Shown here: positions 19,029-28,082 of the stretch, piece after piece
Layout: each line of letters opens with the position of its first letter
How positions within the stretch are numbered: the first letter of the stretch is position 1
Assembly: GCF_014698755.1 (NCBI RefSeq)
Contig: NZ_JACJTO010000008.1
Location: 62,001 to 126,000, forward strand
From: Aphanizomenon flos-aquae FACHB-1287
GTDB lineage: Bacteria; Cyanobacteriota; Cyanobacteriia; Cyanobacteriales; Nostocaceae
Length of the DNA: 64,000 bases
Direction: 5' to 3'
Notes under the pieces: generated by a model
Seen by the model: the letters and a program-made list of their open reading frames with translations, nothing else
What the model was told of the DNA's origin: nothing
Databases searched by the model: none
Program-made: the position numbers and the translations under genes

Positions 19029-20027
19029 CTAATCTTTTAAAAATACAGTTAATCCTGTTGTTGCTGAACTATATGCAGCCTCTGCTACTTTTAAGCTATA
19101 TAAGCTTTGTTCTGGGGTAGTATATAAGGGACTGCCGTTAAATAGATGGTCTAATACAATAGTTGTATCTTTGGTAAATAAACCCCGACGCGTACCTACT
19201 TCGATTAATTTTGTTTCTTCGCCTAAGATTAACATACCTGTATCACCATTGAGAATAATCTCTCCTTTTTCACCTTGAACTTCTAATTTACGTTCTGATT
19301 GCCATAAGGTTTCACCTTTGCCATAAATTACCTGGGCTAATAATCCATTGTCAAAGCACAACTGGGCTGAACATAAACAAGTTTGGTAATAATCTGGTTC
19401 GGTTTGCCAATATCGTTGATGACAGTTGACGGTAAAAACCTTACCAAACAAATCAATTAGACGATGTAAGCGAGATAAAGCTCCCATGAGAGGAAAACCA
19501 AACATCTGATGATTGTAAGTCCATTTGCGGGGGGCTGGATGTTGGGGATTCATGGTGCTATAGCGAACATAAAACAAATCACCTATTTGGTCTAAGTGTT
19601 GTTTTAAAGTTTGATGCCAACCACCTAAAAGTTCAATGTGTTCGACGTGAAGTAGCTTGTTGACTGTTTTAGCTAAAGTAATTAGTTCTTCGGCTTCTTT
19701 TACGTCTATAGATAGAGGATATTCAACGATGACGTGTTTGCCACTAGATAGGGCAGCATGAGCAATTTTACCATGATCTTGATTAATAGTGCAGATGATC
19801 ACCAGATCTAAATCCTCTCGTGCTACTAACTCTTGCCAAGAATTGATAGCTTCAATGGTATATTCTTGGGCTAGAATCGCTGTTCTTTCGGGATTACCAG
19901 TTATTGCTATTAAATCAGTTCGGGGATCTTGTTGCAATGCTTCGGATCTGAGTTTAGCTGCATAGCCTGTTCCTACTAAACCCACTCTGAGACTGTTTAC
20001 GGATAAAGGTAGTTCGTTGTTGTTCAT
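19029..20027 (-). CDS. bvdR: Biliverdin reductase (Gfo/Idh/MocA fold)
   Basis: Reduces biliverdin to bilirubin with NAD(P)H and supports phycobilisome assembly in cyanobacteria. The 332-residue protein has an N-terminal Rossmann motif (RVGLVGTGYAAKLRSEAL). It also has the signature segments TINQDHGKIAHAAL, GKHVIVEYPLSI, LLHVEHIELLGG and RKWTYNHQMFGFPLMGALSR. These match my memory of Synechocystis BvdR closely along the whole length, which sets it apart from generic Gfo/Idh/MocA dehydrogenases. It leads a two-gene leftward unit with map. An inverted repeat lies in its upstream region. Confidence 0.88.
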   Translation of the reverse strand: MNNNELPLSVNSLRVGLVGTGYAAKLRSEALQQDPRTDLIAITGNPERTAILAQEYTIEAINSWQELVAREDLDLVIICTINQDHGKIAHAALSSGKHVIVEYPLSIDVKEAEELITLAKTVNKLLHVEHIELLGGWHQTLKQHLDQIGDLFYVRYSTMNPQHPAPRKWTYNHQMFGFPLMGALSRLHRLIDLFGKVFTVNCHQRYWQTEPDYYQTCLCSAQLCFDNGLLAQVIYGKGETLWQSERKLEVQGEKGEIILNGDTGMLILGEETKLIEVGTRRGLFTKDTTIVLDHLFNGSPLYTTPEQSLYSLKVAEAAYSSATTGLTVFLKD

Positions 20028-20135
20028 GAGTTTGTTGATTACCAGTTTTTAGACTGTTTGGGTTTAATGCCATGAGTATCGTATCAATAAGTTGACATGA
20101 GGAAAACGCAATTTGAATGGCTCTACCGGAGTTAG

Positions 20136-20178
20136 TATGCTAAATTGGGGGGAACTCTTAACTTCTCGGTTTAGCATA
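20136..20178. promoter_or_regulatory. Perfect 9-bp inverted repeat between bvdR and surE
   Basis: TATGCTAAA (20136-20144) and TTTAGCATA (20170-20178) flank a 25-base core in the 430-base divergent spacer. The rest of the spacer is AT-rich with no gene. The dyad could be a regulator site, an RNA hairpin in the bvdR leader or a small element; the sequence alone does not decide. Confidence 0.4.
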
Positions 20179-20458
20179 ACAAGTACCGAAAAACCAAAAT
20201 TTTTATATTTTTGACTCTAACTTCTTCTATTTTTGGTTCAAAAACAGTGGTAATTTTGGAGAAATTACCATTATAAATTGATTTTGTATGATAACCATTT
20301 ATACACTAAGCCACTCAACCACTTTGATCCTATCACACTTAGAAATAAAAAATATATGAAAATTACTGAAATTAGGTTACAGTTATTTAACAGTATGGTA
20401 GAATTGACCGCAGAAACACGCTGACGGATAGTTGCAAAATCAAATATGAGTTATATCT

Positions 20459-21139
20459 ATGACCATAATTATCACTAATGACGACGGTATTGATGCACCA
20501 GGGATTGCAGCTTTATTCAAAGCCGTAAATAGTAAGTCAGTAATTATTGCTGCACCCCAATCTCATCAATCAGGTTGTGGACATCAAGTTACTACCCATC
20601 AACCAATTCATCTACAACGTCGTTCTGATTTTGAATATGCTGTTGGTGGCACTCCCGCTGATTGTATTCGAGTGGCCTTATCACATATTGTCCAAGATAT
20701 CAAGTATGTAATTTCAGGTATTAATGCTGGTGGAAACTTGGGCGTGGATGCGTATATTTCCGGAACTGTCGCGGCTGTTAGAGAAGCAGCAATCCACGGG
20801 ATTCCAGGAATTGCTGTTTCTCAGTATCGTCAACGTAACCGTGATTATGATTGGGATGCGGCTGTTAGATGGACATCTGTATTATTAAAGGATTTAATGA
20901 AACTTCCCCTCGAACCTGGATGTTTTTGGAATGTCAATTTACCGCACCTATTACCGCAACAATCAGATCCAAAAGTAGTATTTTGTCAACCTTGTACCAA
21001 ACCTTTACCTGTTAATTATCGAATAGAAGGTGATGATTTTTACTACATAGGAGAATATGCTAAACGAGAACGAACTCCTGATAGTGATGTTGATATATGT
21101 TTTTCTGGACAAATTGCTGTGACAAAGCTAAGAGTATAA
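20459..21139 (+). CDS. surE: 5'/3'-nucleotidase SurE
   Basis: A metal-dependent phosphatase acting on nucleoside monophosphates. The 226-residue protein has the N-terminal metal-binding Asp pair in MTIIITNDDGIDAPG, the Ser of PQSHQSGCGH, and the SurE block ISGINAGGNLGVDAYISGTVAAVREA. The end, DSDVDICFSGQIAVTKL, corresponds to the TD-x-x-A-x-x-x-G-x-(I/V)-(S/T)-(I/V)-T-P-L region. It converges with the coiled-coil gene whose end lies 10 bases beyond its stop. Confidence 0.93.
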   Translation: MTIIITNDDGIDAPGIAALFKAVNSKSVIIAAPQSHQSGCGHQVTTHQPIHLQRRSDFEYAVGGTPADCIRVALSHIVQDIKYVISGINAGGNLGVDAYISGTVAAVREAAIHGIPGIAVSQYRQRNRDYDWDAAVRWTSVLLKDLMKLPLEPGCFWNVNLPHLLPQQSDPKVVFCQPCTKPLPVNYRIEGDDFYYIGEYAKRERTPDSDVDICFSGQIAVTKLRV

Positions 21140-21149
21140 ATTTTGTCAA

Positions 21150-21479
21150 TTACTCATTTTGTAACAAAGATACAAGCCCATCTAGGGTTTGTGATAATTG
21201 GATAATTTGTTCCATAGAATCTTTTTGAGACTCAGCCAAGCTTTGAACCGCATCACATAAAGCAAAAATCTGATATCCTTGCTGCTGTACTTGTTTACCT
21301 TGAGCTTCTACTTGTAAACTCAGGACATCTATCCGTTGAGCTAAACGTTCAATTGTCTCAGTCGTCGAGAGTACAGCGTCCCCAATCTGTTCAACAATAG
21401 ACTCTAAGCGACTGATTTTTGTTTCTATTCCAGTTGCAATCATTTCTGGCCTGCTCCAATCTTGAGAGAAAATCATCAC
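21150..21479 (-). CDS. Small coiled-coil protein, function unknown
   Basis: A 109-residue soluble protein with no recognised domain. Almost the whole length is predicted helical with heptad spacing of Leu/Ile/Val (KISRLESIVEQIGDAVL, then ETIERLAQRIDVLSLQVEAQ), and it is Gln-rich in the middle. The ATG start gives MMIFSQDWSRPEM. It resembles small coiled-coil proteins common in filamentous cyanobacteria. The neighbours give no clear functional clue. Confidence 0.6.
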   Translation of the reverse strand: MMIFSQDWSRPEMIATGIETKISRLESIVEQIGDAVLSTTETIERLAQRIDVLSLQVEAQGKQVQQQGYQIFALCDAVQSLAESQKDSMEQIIQLSQTLDGLVSLLQNE

Positions 21480-21619
21480 AGTGATATTCCTAAATATTCA
21501 TCCCATAGTTTCATAATCAGCACTGTTAATCAATAAATAACTTAATTTTTAATCATTTTACTGTTGACTTTTTGATTCATCATTATGTTACTCCCAACAC
21601 CTATTCCCCAACCCCTAAG

Positions 21620-22291
21620 TTAAATTATTGAGTAGCTCAAAAATACGATACCAATTGCACAGAATACTAAACCAACAAAGCGGATGATTTTAGGTAAAAT
21701 TTGGTTAATTTCATTCATGCCGAAAATTACGCCTATTTTTCTGGCACTCATAACAATTACTGTTTGACTAAAAGCAACACTAATTACAAAAGTAATTGCA
21801 GTGGGTATTGCTGCACCAATAATAGATGTAGCATCGGAGTAACCTTGAAACATACCAAAAATGACACTTAAAATGGCTATTGCTAACCAATGAATAGGAA
21901 TGAGTGTAACCAACATTATACCTAAAACAATAGTAGCAGTAGCAATGACTATTGATGGTGCGGGCAACATGACTGGAGACAAGTTAATTAGTTGTCCACA
22001 GACAGCAGCAAGGACAAAGGTAATATTTAACCAATTACCACGGGCAAATCTAGCGGATAATAAACCTAATGCGACAATTCCTGTAAAACGGTCTAAACTA
22101 ATAACTGGATCTGCTATACCCCAAATAAACCCTTCCCAGATAGTGGAAACATTGTGTTCAATTGGTGATCCACCTGCTGAAGTCAGTAAAGTAATCACAA
22201 CTAAAATACTCATCGCTCCCAAAAGATCTTGCTGTTTAGAGGGGAGGGAATTAACGGACTTGTTAACTGCTAACCGTGAATTTTTAAACAT
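21620..22291 (-). CDS. HupE/UreJ-like membrane protein
   Basis: A 223-residue protein with about six hydrophobic helices. The segment EGFIWGIADPVISLDRFTGIVALGLLSARF fits the position of the HupE/UreJ signature (usually G-x-x-HP-x-x-G-x-DH), but both His residues of that motif are replaced. HupE/UreJ proteins are thought to carry nickel or related metals. Without the His residues, metal transport is doubtful. No hydrogenase or urease genes are nearby. The family assignment is tentative. Confidence 0.5.
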   Translation of the reverse strand: MFKNSRLAVNKSVNSLPSKQQDLLGAMSILVVITLLTSAGGSPIEHNVSTIWEGFIWGIADPVISLDRFTGIVALGLLSARFARGNWLNITFVLAAVCGQLINLSPVMLPAPSIVIATATIVLGIMLVTLIPIHWLAIAILSVIFGMFQGYSDATSIIGAAIPTAITFVISVAFSQTVIVMSARKIGVIFGMNEINQILPKIIRFVGLVFCAIGIVFLSYSII

Positions 22292-22357
22292 CTTGAGATT
22301 ATGCTCATCGGTGATTAATATTACTATTAATTATTACAAAAAATAATCCATTTTGTT

Positions 22358-24109
22358 TTAATGTAATAGTTCTTCTACTTGATGCTGATTCCACAAAGTT
22401 TTGTAAAGTCCAGGCTGTTCTAATAGTTCTAAGTGATTACCAATTTGCACAATTTTCCCGTGATCCATTACCAAAATTCGGTCGGATATGGCAGCAGCGG
22501 TAAGTTGATGGGTAATAAAAATTACAGTTTTTTTCTTTGCCCCTGTAGAAAGATTAGCGAGGATTTGTGTAGCTGTTTGATTATCTACACTGGAAAGGGT
22601 ATCATCTAACAGTAAAATGGGGGCATCAATTAACATAGCTCTAGCTAAAGCTGTCCGTTGTCGCTGGCCACCAGAAAGGGTAATTCCCCGCTCACCGACG
22701 AGAGTTTCATATTTTTGGGGAAAATTCTGAATTTCTGCGTCAATTTGCGCCATTTTTGCGGCATAAATTATATCTGCTTCTGCGGTAATCGGATCACTGT
22801 AACGGATATTATTTTTGACTGTGGTACTGAATAAAAAGCTATCTTGGGGGACGTAAGCGATCGCTCTCCGTAAATCACTCACGGCTATTTTAGTAATATC
22901 GAAGCCATCTAAAAACAACTGTCCTGGTTGAATATCCAGTAATCTGGGTATAGAATTAGCTAGGGTTGATTTTCCTGAACCAATTGGACCGACAATGGCT
23001 ACCATTTCCCCAGGGGCAATAGTAAAATTAAGATGTTCTAAAACTGGGGTATTTACACCGGAGTAACTGTAACTAAAGTTTACTGCTGTTAGTTCCCCTT
23101 TCAGTTTGTTTACCTCCAGATGGATAGCATCTGGTGCGTCTTGAATTTTGGGAGTCACACTGAGAATAGTTTCTAAACGGTCAATACTCACTTCACCTCG
23201 TTGATAAGCAGTGATAGTAAATCCTAACAAGGCTGTAGGAAAAACTAACCGTTCTACATAAATTAGCAAGGCCAGAAAATCCCCAATTGCTAGGGAACCA
23301 GAGGATATTCTGACTGTACCTAACCAAATAATGATTAAAGAACTGAGGCTTGCTAACCCACCAATCAGGGGGAAGAGGATATTACGAGTTTTAGCTAATT
23401 TGAGGTTAGCGGTTAATAGCTGTTCATTTTTCTGATTAAAGGCTTGACGCTCATTGTCTTCTTGGGCGTAGATTTTAATCAGCGCCATACCGCTAACATC
23501 TTCTCGTACTAGTTCGCTGATTTCTGAAAGTTGCTCTTGGACAGCGGATTGTTCGTTACGCAAGCGATCGCTAAACAAATGCACCATGAGGAACATAAAT
23601 GGGTAAACTGCTAATGATGCCAATGTCAGTTCCACATTTAGAGACAACATCACTGGTAATGTAAGAATATAGGCAAATATAGTATTTGCCAAACTCAAAA
23701 CAGCAAAACCTAACAGCCGTCTAATATTATCTACATCATTGGTAGCGCGACTAATTAAATCCCCTGGAGTATTAACCGTAAAATAGGCAGGTTCTAATTG
23801 CAGTAGATGTTGAAAAATCCGCTGTTTTAGGTCAAATTCTACCTGTCTTCCCACACCAAATATCCAAATCCGAGAAGCCATACGCATCATCCACATAGCT
23901 GAACTAAGCAGAGTGATGATAATTACATAATGAATGACTTGATTAAAACCAAAACTCTGGGAAAGATTATCTACGCTGGAGCGAATTAACAAAGGAATAT
24001 AGACACCCAAGCCATTGACAATAAATAAGGCAATAATGCCTAATATAGTTTCTCGCCAATGGGGGCGCAAATAATCGGCGATTTTAGCAAGTCTGTGAAA
24101 TTTTGCCAT
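22358..24109 (-). CDS. ABC half-transporter (MsbA/MdlB-like exporter)
   Basis: A 583-residue fused membrane-ATPase exporter subunit. Six membrane helices lie in about residues 18-300. The ATPase domain has Walker A GPIGSGKS, a Q-loop AYVPQDSFLFS, signature LSGGQRQR, Walker B ILLLDDTLSSVD and a His switch ITHQL. The residue after Walker B is Asp where active subunits have the catalytic Glu, as in one half of heterodimeric exporters such as MdlA. A partner with an intact site would then be needed, and none is adjacent. The substrate is unknown. The ATG at 24109 gives MAKFHRLAKIADYLRPH. Confidence 0.9.
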   Translation of the reverse strand: MAKFHRLAKIADYLRPHWRETILGIIALFIVNGLGVYIPLLIRSSVDNLSQSFGFNQVIHYVIIITLLSSAMWMMRMASRIWIFGVGRQVEFDLKQRIFQHLLQLEPAYFTVNTPGDLISRATNDVDNIRRLLGFAVLSLANTIFAYILTLPVMLSLNVELTLASLAVYPFMFLMVHLFSDRLRNEQSAVQEQLSEISELVREDVSGMALIKIYAQEDNERQAFNQKNEQLLTANLKLAKTRNILFPLIGGLASLSSLIIIWLGTVRISSGSLAIGDFLALLIYVERLVFPTALLGFTITAYQRGEVSIDRLETILSVTPKIQDAPDAIHLEVNKLKGELTAVNFSYSYSGVNTPVLEHLNFTIAPGEMVAIVGPIGSGKSTLANSIPRLLDIQPGQLFLDGFDITKIAVSDLRRAIAYVPQDSFLFSTTVKNNIRYSDPITAEADIIYAAKMAQIDAEIQNFPQKYETLVGERGITLSGGQRQRTALARAMLIDAPILLLDDTLSSVDNQTATQILANLSTGAKKKTVIFITHQLTAAAISDRILVMDHGKIVQIGNHLELLEQPGLYKTLWNQHQVEELLH

Positions 24110-24207
24110 GCCAACAATTATGTAACTTTTAGTTCAGGATAAAGGAGTCAGGAGCAAGAGGAAAGAAGGAAATTTAAAAATACTCACCAGTAACTAACAA
24201 CCAATGA

Positions 24208-24894
24208 TTACACGCGCCCACGGAGAAAAACATAAATCTGGTTAAGATAACTTTCCCATACTTGGGTAATTAGTTGCAGCGTTTCCGCATTAGGAACAAA
24301 GTCTTCTACCCGTAGCCCTCTGGTCCTGATTTCTTGAGGTCCCTGTAGTAGATAGGAAGGGATATTCATATTTAGACTATTAAAAGCTAAGGTTGGAGAA
24401 TTTATCTCTATCGGATGCGGGATGATGTTCTGCTGAATATCTGAGATTGTGGAGTTAGGATTTGCTGGACTCAAGGCTACTAGGGTAGACAAGGGGGCTG
24501 CTTGACTGATGGTGACACCCTCAATTGTCGCAATTGGTGATCTAACTAGGAAGTAGGCGATAGCGGGTGTACTGGATAGGAGTAAAACCGCCAGTGCCCA
24601 TCCTAACAAGAACCCTCCGGGTTTCTCTATACCACCTGCTTTGATTTTCTGAGCAGCCAGGAACAACATTAAAACCGATGCTCCTAAAGGCTTGAGCGGA
24701 AAGGATATAAATCGCCACAGGGAAGCAATGGCTGGTTCACCGGGGTTGAGAAATGCTAAAGCTAAAACAGCGATTACCAAACCTGAAATAAATTTACCGA
24801 CAAAATTTACTGATGGGTAAAATCTTCGGAACAAGGAGTAGGCTACGACACCAATTAGGAGCCATAGTAAAACCCGGCTTAACAACTGAAACAT
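24208..24894 (-). CDS. Membrane protein with resemblance to the ends of YdcF/DUF218-type proteins
   Basis: A 228-residue protein with four hydrophobic helices in residues 1-125, then a polar Pro/Asn-rich stretch. It ends RGLRVEDFVPNAETLQLITQ and VWESYLNQIYVFLRGRV. The N-terminal membrane part and the final segment recall cyanobacterial YdcF-like proteins, but the DUF218 core normally between them is not visible. It may be a shortened relative or only a chance likeness. It lies about 100 bases upstream of the ABC gene on the same strand. Confidence 0.45.
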   Translation of the reverse strand: MFQLLSRVLLWLLIGVVAYSLFRRFYPSVNFVGKFISGLVIAVLALAFLNPGEPAIASLWRFISFPLKPLGASVLMLFLAAQKIKAGGIEKPGGFLLGWALAVLLLSSTPAIAYFLVRSPIATIEGVTISQAAPLSTLVALSPANPNSTISDIQQNIIPHPIEINSPTLAFNSLNMNIPSYLLQGPQEIRTRGLRVEDFVPNAETLQLITQVWESYLNQIYVFLRGRV

Positions 24895-25452
24895 AAATTA
24901 ACTCTCTAATTTTTTAGCACAGTAAGCCTGGACGCAACTGGAGGTCGATTAATTTTATCGTCAAGGTGACTTAAAATATCTCATACCTGACACCCAAAGA
25001 TTACTATCGTAGTGATTTTAGTGCAATTTTTTGGCACTTAGTGTATTATTCGGGATTTTTCCCAGGAGTATTTTTTAGTTATTCATGTATAAACAAATTT
25101 ATATTCCTTTAATACTGTCTCGTCAACAATCAGTACGGACATAGCTCCCTGACTTCTAGAAGGGTGATTGGAAATGTTGTATTTATTTTTACGCATTTAC
25201 TTGATTAAAAATCTCTGTCTATTGGTGTACAAGCATAATCAACCCTTTGATGGACGGTTTTAACCATAAAAATATCTAATGTATACATATTAGAACAAGA
25301 ACATTAAAAAATAATAACTCAATTTTACCAGGTTCTAATGTTGAAAATAATCTATCGACAGTTGATGGGGTCAACTGGTGATAAGGCTGAGACGGGAAGA
25401 AATTTGTCGACCTGTTACCTACCAGACTGTAAAAAATGGAGATGGAAGTAGT
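24895..25452. promoter_or_regulatory. Intergenic region upstream of the stress-gene cluster
   Basis: About 550 AT-rich bases between divergent genes. A dyad TCTAAT-GTATACAT-ATTAGA at 25275-25294, with the palindrome GTATAC at its centre, lies about 160 bases before the AvaK-like start and is a candidate operator. An open frame runs in from a GTG at 25378, but the leader lacks the family's N-terminus. I see nothing else. Confidence 0.4.
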
Positions 25453-26349
25453 ATGTCTCTTTTAAAAATCAAAGAATTTGATCCAAACTATCGTGAAAGT
25501 TTTGCAGGTAAAGATATCAAAGGTATGGGTGTCTATGCAAGCGTAGATGAGAAGATTGGTACAGTTAGCGATATTTTAGTAGATGATCAAGGGCATTTTC
25601 GGTATTTTGTTGTTGATTTAGGCTTATGGATTTTTGGTAAAAAGGTTTTGTTGCCGGTTGGTCGTTCGCGGATTGATAATACCTTAGAACGGGTTTATAC
25701 CGTGGGAATGACCAAACAACAAGCAGAGAATTTACCTGAGTTTAGCGAACACAAGGAAATTGATTACAACTATGAAGAGCAGGTAAGGGGGGTATATCGT
25801 TCAGAAGCATTTTTAGAAGGTCCTGCTCCTGTGGGTATGCTTGGTTCTGGAACTGCTGGAGCTACAATGGTAGCGCCGATAGCGCCGCCGATAAAGTCTG
25901 GTAATGGCAATGGTTATGACTATAAACAAGAACCTGCTCTATACGGGCTCAATGATCAAGATCATCAAACCTTCAAACTATATCAAGAACGATTAATTGC
26001 TAACAAAATTCGCGCTAAAACAGGAGAGGTCATTGTTGGGAAGCATACAGAAACAGAGAAGGCACGGGTTTCTGTTCCCATAGACAAAGAACGCATTGTG
26101 ATTGAACGGGTAACTCCTACAGGAGCAGGGGAGTCTGTAACTTTGGGTGCGGATAGTTTTGGTGCTAGTGAAGTGACTCATATAGATATCTACGAGGAAA
26201 CTGCTGACATTCATAAAGAAGCTTTCTTACGTGAAGAGGTTAGAGTTAATAAAGTTGTAGATCATGAAACGATTGAAGCAGAAGAAACTCTGCGTCGGGA
26301 AGAATTGGACATTAATACCCAAGAACGTCCAAATGTGGAAAGAAAATAA
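25453..26349 (+). CDS. PRC-barrel and DUF2382 (YsnF/AvaK) stress protein
   Basis: AvaK was described as an akinete marker protein of Anabaena variabilis; this protein has the same architecture. The 298-residue product from the ATG at 25453 (MSLLKIKEFDPNYRE, preceded by GGAGATGG) has a PRC-barrel (about 15-100, VYASVDEKIGTVSDILVDDQ). A Gly/Pro linker follows, then a DUF2382 domain (about 185-295) with GEVIVGKHTETEKARVSVPI and LREEVRVNKVV. The DUF2382 part is highly charged and repetitive. It opens a run of five rightward stress-type genes. Confidence 0.85.
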   Translation: MSLLKIKEFDPNYRESFAGKDIKGMGVYASVDEKIGTVSDILVDDQGHFRYFVVDLGLWIFGKKVLLPVGRSRIDNTLERVYTVGMTKQQAENLPEFSEHKEIDYNYEEQVRGVYRSEAFLEGPAPVGMLGSGTAGATMVAPIAPPIKSGNGNGYDYKQEPALYGLNDQDHQTFKLYQERLIANKIRAKTGEVIVGKHTETEKARVSVPIDKERIVIERVTPTGAGESVTLGADSFGASEVTHIDIYEETADIHKEAFLREEVRVNKVVDHETIEAEETLRREELDINTQERPNVERK

Positions 26350-26392
26350 AACCGATATTTCGCAGTAGTAAATTTTTCATTAGGAGCAGATT

Positions 26393-26584
26393 ATGAGTGC
26401 AAAAAATAGAGTTAAGGCAACCGCCAAAAATATTGAAGGTAAGGTTCAAGAAACTATGGGTGATTTAACTGGAGATACAAAAAATCAGGTAGAAGGCAGG
26501 GAAAAACAAGCAGAGGCTAAAATCCGTCATGCTGTTGAGGATGTGAAAGATCAAGTTAAGGAAGTTAAGGAAGTAATGGAATAG
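26393..26584 (+). CDS. CsbD-family stress protein
   Basis: A 63-residue hydrophilic helical protein of the CsbD family, known as a sigma-B-controlled stress protein in Bacillus; its molecular role is unknown. Family features visible are KATAKNIEGKVQETMGDLTG and KNQVEGREKQAEAKIRHAVED. A strong ribosome site (TAGGAGC) precedes the ATG. It starts 43 bases after the AvaK-like gene and may be co-transcribed. Confidence 0.92.
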   Translation: MSAKNRVKATAKNIEGKVQETMGDLTGDTKNQVEGREKQAEAKIRHAVEDVKDQVKEVKEVME

Positions 26585-26591
26585 ATTAAAC

Positions 26592-26664
26592 TGGCAGGTG
26601 GAAGGGTAAATTAGGACTTTATGATCTTCCTTATTAATTCATAATTACCTGTTGTCACCTGCCA
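26592..26664. repeat. Inverted repeat after the csbD-like gene
   Basis: TGGCAGGTG (26592-26600) and CACCTGCCA (26656-26664) form a perfect 9-bp dyad with a 55-base loop, in the spacer between the CsbD and YflT-like genes. The loop is long for a terminator. It may be a short dispersed element or a processing site. Confidence 0.4.
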
Positions 26665-26783
26665 CCCAATTTTGGATTTTAAATTCTTGATTTAAGCCTT
26701 TACTACCTATAAGTAAACAGAAATTGAGTTAATCTAAAATCTAAAATCTGAAATGTAAAATAAAATCCCTAGAGGGTAGAAAA

Positions 26784-27413
26784 ATGATCTTAATTAATAA
26801 TAAACGAGCCGTAGGAGTGTTTTCCAATCACCAAGAGGTAGAGAATGCTCTAAATCAACTTCGAGATTATGGATTTGATATGAATCAGGTATCTGTGATT
26901 GCTAAACATGATGAAGACTTAAATCAGCGATACCGAATTGGTCAGACAAAAGTGGAAGAACCGATAGAAGCCCATGAAATCAGCCAGGAAGTCAAGCATG
27001 AACCCACTCGTACTGAGGATGGGGCAAAAACTGGAATTGAGGCGGGCGTGGCGGTTGGCGGGCTAACAGGGCTACTAATTGGGTTAGGGACTCTAGCAAT
27101 TCCGGGGATTGGTCCGATTATGTTGGCCGGGGCGGCTGCTACGGCGATCGCTACAACTCTTGTCGGTGGGGCGATTGGGGCTGCGGTTGGGGGTTTAATT
27201 GGCACGTTAGTAGGTTTAGGAATTCCCGAACATCGGGCCCGAGTTTATCACGATTGTGTGGTTGATGGGGATTATTTAGTAATTGTAGATGGAACAGAGT
27301 CGGAAATTACGAGGGCGGAAACAATTTTTAAGCAGGGAGGAATCCGTGAATGGGAAGTTTATGAAAGCCCAATTGTAACTCGTCATACTGATTCTGTTGT
27401 TTCTCGTGTATAA
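26784..27413 (+). CDS. YflT/general-stress-17M-like protein with glycine-rich membrane hairpin
   Basis: A 209-residue protein. The N-terminus (residues 8-50, RAVGVFSNHQEVENALNQLR followed by FDMNQVSVIAKHD) matches the heat-induced stress protein YflT domain. A long Gly/Ala-rich hydrophobic region (about 92-150, many GG pairs) follows and probably forms a membrane hairpin like glycine-zipper proteins. A C-terminal fold (YHDCVVDGDYLVIVDGTESE) repeats the N-terminal type. It belongs to the stress run; function is otherwise unknown. Confidence 0.82.
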   Translation: MILINNKRAVGVFSNHQEVENALNQLRDYGFDMNQVSVIAKHDEDLNQRYRIGQTKVEEPIEAHEISQEVKHEPTRTEDGAKTGIEAGVAVGGLTGLLIGLGTLAIPGIGPIMLAGAAATAIATTLVGGAIGAAVGGLIGTLVGLGIPEHRARVYHDCVVDGDYLVIVDGTESEITRAETIFKQGGIREWEVYESPIVTRHTDSVVSRV

Positions 27414-27446
27414 ATATATATTCAGATTGAGTATGTTACACTTTTT

Positions 27447-27514
27447 GCGGGTAAGATACCAGGAGAGTTTTATCATTAATATCTGCAATTTATCATACCG
27501 GAAACTGGTGTAAA
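27447..27514. repeat. MITE-like dispersed element, partial copy 2
   Basis: GCGGGTAAGATACC, then GAGAGTTTTATCATT and CATACCGG match, in reverse orientation, the interior of the elements at 5706-5820 and 52299-52373. It is shortened and diverged, and lies in the 150-base spacer before the BON lipoprotein gene. Confidence 0.45.
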
Positions 27515-27563
27515 TTAGGTTATGAATTAGACCCTACAAGGTCTATTTTTGAGGAGTTGAACT

Positions 27564-28034
27564 ATGAAAAAAATTACGCTTTTGTTCTTGAGCAGCATTT
27601 TACTTTTGGGAATGGTTGCTTGTGGCAATAATGCTAAAACTAGCAGCAGCGCGCCGGATTCTACAGAGAAAGTCGGGGATGTTCCCACGGATCAAACAAT
27701 TCTAGCTAACAAAAAGGATGCCACTAGCCAAATCCGCAGAGATCAACTTAATGCAGATATTCGTGCTCGTGAACAACGTAATAATATCACTGGAGGAGAC
27801 ACCAATCGCGCTAGTAGTGATTTAGCTAGTGAAGTTCGCTCTAAATTGGAGGCTAATATTCCCTCTAGTCAATTAACAGTGACTGCTAAAGATGGGGCAA
27901 TTATAGTTTCTGGAACTGTACAAACCCAAGAACAACTGAATAAAATTAATTCTCTTACCAAGGAAATTAAGGGTGTTAAGAGTGTTCAGGTTTTGGTCAA
28001 GATTGCCACTGCTACATCAAGTCCTAAACAATAA
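27564..28034 (+). CDS. BON-domain lipoprotein
   Basis: A 156-residue exported lipoprotein. The signal peptide ends in the lipobox LGMVACGNN, so Cys20 should be lipidated. A Ser/Thr-rich linker and a charged helical stretch lead to one BON domain (about 88-150, SDLASEVRSKLEANIPSSQ and VQTQEQLNKINSLTKEIKG), a fold seen in OsmY-like envelope stress proteins. GAGGAG precedes the ATG. It fits the stress character of its neighbours. Confidence 0.88.
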   Translation: MKKITLLFLSSILLLGMVACGNNAKTSSSAPDSTEKVGDVPTDQTILANKKDATSQIRRDQLNADIRAREQRNNITGGDTNRASSDLASEVRSKLEANIPSSQLTVTAKDGAIIVSGTVQTQEQLNKINSLTKEIKGVKSVQVLVKIATATSSPKQ

Positions 28035-28082
28035 ATATTGGCTTTATAAATTAATTATTCATCTATAAAGGAGCAAAATCTA

